Positions 6,580-7,282 of a DNA stretch of 7,282 nt are shown piece by piece. The notes beneath the pieces are model-generated. The model made no database searches, was not told the DNA's origin, and saw nothing but the letters and a program-made list of their open reading frames with translations. Position 1 is the first letter of the stretch. Each line of letters begins with the position of its first letter. The translations under genes were made by a program, and so were the position numbers. Where the stretch lies: assembly GCA_018054915.1 (NCBI GenBank), contig JAGPIR010000060.1, forward strand, positions 1 through 7,282, given 5' to 3'. The stretch is from Allobrachymonas sp. (GTDB lineage: Bacteria; Pseudomonadota; Gammaproteobacteria; Burkholderiales; Burkholderiaceae_C).

Positions 6580-7282
6580 ATGCCTCCAATCCATTCAGGC
6601 AACACGTCGTATGAGCTGTTCTGTGCGGCCATGGTCATGATGATGACGCCAGGGCTGGCGTTTTTCTATGGGGGCATGGTTCAGACCAAGAACCTGCTGA
6701 CCATCCTGATGCAGTGTTTCGTTTCACTGGGCATCACCACCATCATGTGGTTCGTCGTGGGCTATTCCATGTCCTTTGGCCAAACATGGGGTGGCCTGGG
6801 CATCATCGGTGATCCGTTCCAGTACGCCTTCCTGCGCAACATCACTTTGAACACGCTGTACAACAACGACCCGGTGCTGGGAATCCCGCTGCTGGTGCAT
6901 GTGTCCTACCAGATGATGTTTGCCATCATCACGCCCACGCTGATCACCGGCGCGTTTGCCAACCGCATGTCGTTCAAGGCCTGGTGCCTGATCCTCATCC
7001 TGTGGCAAATATTTGTCTACTACCCCTTCGTCCACATGATCTGGGCGCCTGACGGCATGATGGCCAAGTGGGGCGTGCTTGATTTTGCCGGCGGCGTGGT
7101 GGTGCACAACACCGCAGGCTTTGCCTCCATCGCCTCGGTGCTCTTCATTGGCCAACGCACGGTCAAGCATGGCCATCCGCACAGCATCACGCGGGTTGCC
7201 CTGGGCACTGCGTTGTTGTGGTTCGGCTGGTTCTGTTTCAATTCGGGCAGCGAATTCCGTGTGGACCAGATGGAAGTGTCTG
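6580..7282 (+). CDS. amtB: Amt/MEP-family ammonium channel, C-terminus cut by window edge
   Basis: This gene encodes an inner-membrane ammonium channel. The visible 234 residues cover about the first six of eleven membrane segments (about 12-32, 41-66, 102-126, 135-155, 166-190 and 204-224). Compared with E. coli AmtB from memory, the key positions are conserved: external recruitment site W155 and S224, phenylalanine gate F114 and F220, the structural aspartate D168 in LDFAGG, and the first pore histidine H176. The second pore histidine lies beyond the edge. The family hallmarks PGLAFFYGG (24-32) and WFCFNSGS (217-224) are clear. Unlike E. coli AmtB there is no cleavable signal peptide; residues 1-11 are short and polar, followed directly by the first membrane segment. 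The gene stands alone on its 5' side, with no PII (glnK) gene before it and a structured A+T-rich leader instead. A PII gene could still follow downstream. Confidence 0.95.
   Translation, partial: MPPIHSGNTSYELFCAAMVMMMTPGLAFFYGGMVQTKNLLTILMQCFVSLGITTIMWFVVGYSMSFGQTWGGLGIIGDPFQYAFLRNITLNTLYNNDPVLGIPLLVHVSYQMMFAIITPTLITGAFANRMSFKAWCLILILWQIFVYYPFVHMIWAPDGMMAKWGVLDFAGGVVVHNTAGFASIASVLFIGQRTVKHGHPHSITRVALGTALLWFGWFCFNSGSEFRVDQMEVS

Noticed and set aside
6375..6638. Minus-strand 87-codon frame in the intergenic region
   Set aside because: Its first 20 codons are antisense to the start of the ammonium channel gene, and the rest reads through the palindromes. There is no recognisable domain and no clear ribosome-binding site.
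6724..7182. Minus-strand 152-codon frame
   Set aside because: Fully antisense to the conserved ammonium channel coding sequence; composition typical of a shadow.

Overview
The window looks like a stretch of chromosome from a Gram-negative, GC-rich proteobacterium. Coding regions are roughly 60% G+C by spot count, and the periplasmic adaptor gene implies an outer membrane. I cannot fix the class; a beta- or gamma-proteobacterium is the most natural reading. I see no insertion sequence, CRISPR array, tRNA, rRNA or integration scar.

Positions 1-6105 hold one tightly packed operon on the minus strand, read from right to left. It runs: ABC-transporter ATPase (6105-5386), an MgtA-like P3B-type Mg2+ ATPase (5372-2841), a large two-repeat FtsX-family ABC permease (2844-481), and an HlyD/MacA-type membrane-fusion protein (477 to beyond the left edge). 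The junctions are 13 nt, a 4-nt start/stop overlap and 3 nt, so the four genes are probably transcribed together. ATPase, FtsX permease and adaptor form a typical tripartite ABC export system whose outer-membrane partner is not visible. The unusual point is the complete cation pump placed between the ATPase and its permease.

Positions 6106-6579 are a divergent intergenic region, much more A+T-rich than the genes (about 41% G+C over 6181-6540 by hand count). It is rich in inverted repeats: a nested 49-nt hairpin at 6361-6409 whose two G.U pairs favour the plus-strand transcript, a 9-bp long-range repeat (6434-6442 with 6541-6549), and a 17-bp palindrome (6546-6562) just before the next gene's ribosome-binding site. 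A bulged hairpin (6143-6179) lies in the leader of the ABC operon. I found no convincing promoter by eye for either direction.

From 6580 to the right edge, on the plus strand, lies the first 234 codons of an Amt/MEP-family ammonium channel with its recruitment site, phenylalanine gate and first pore histidine intact. No glnK (PII) gene precedes it. The ammonium channel and the export operon share only the regulatory gap; nothing in the sequence links them functionally.
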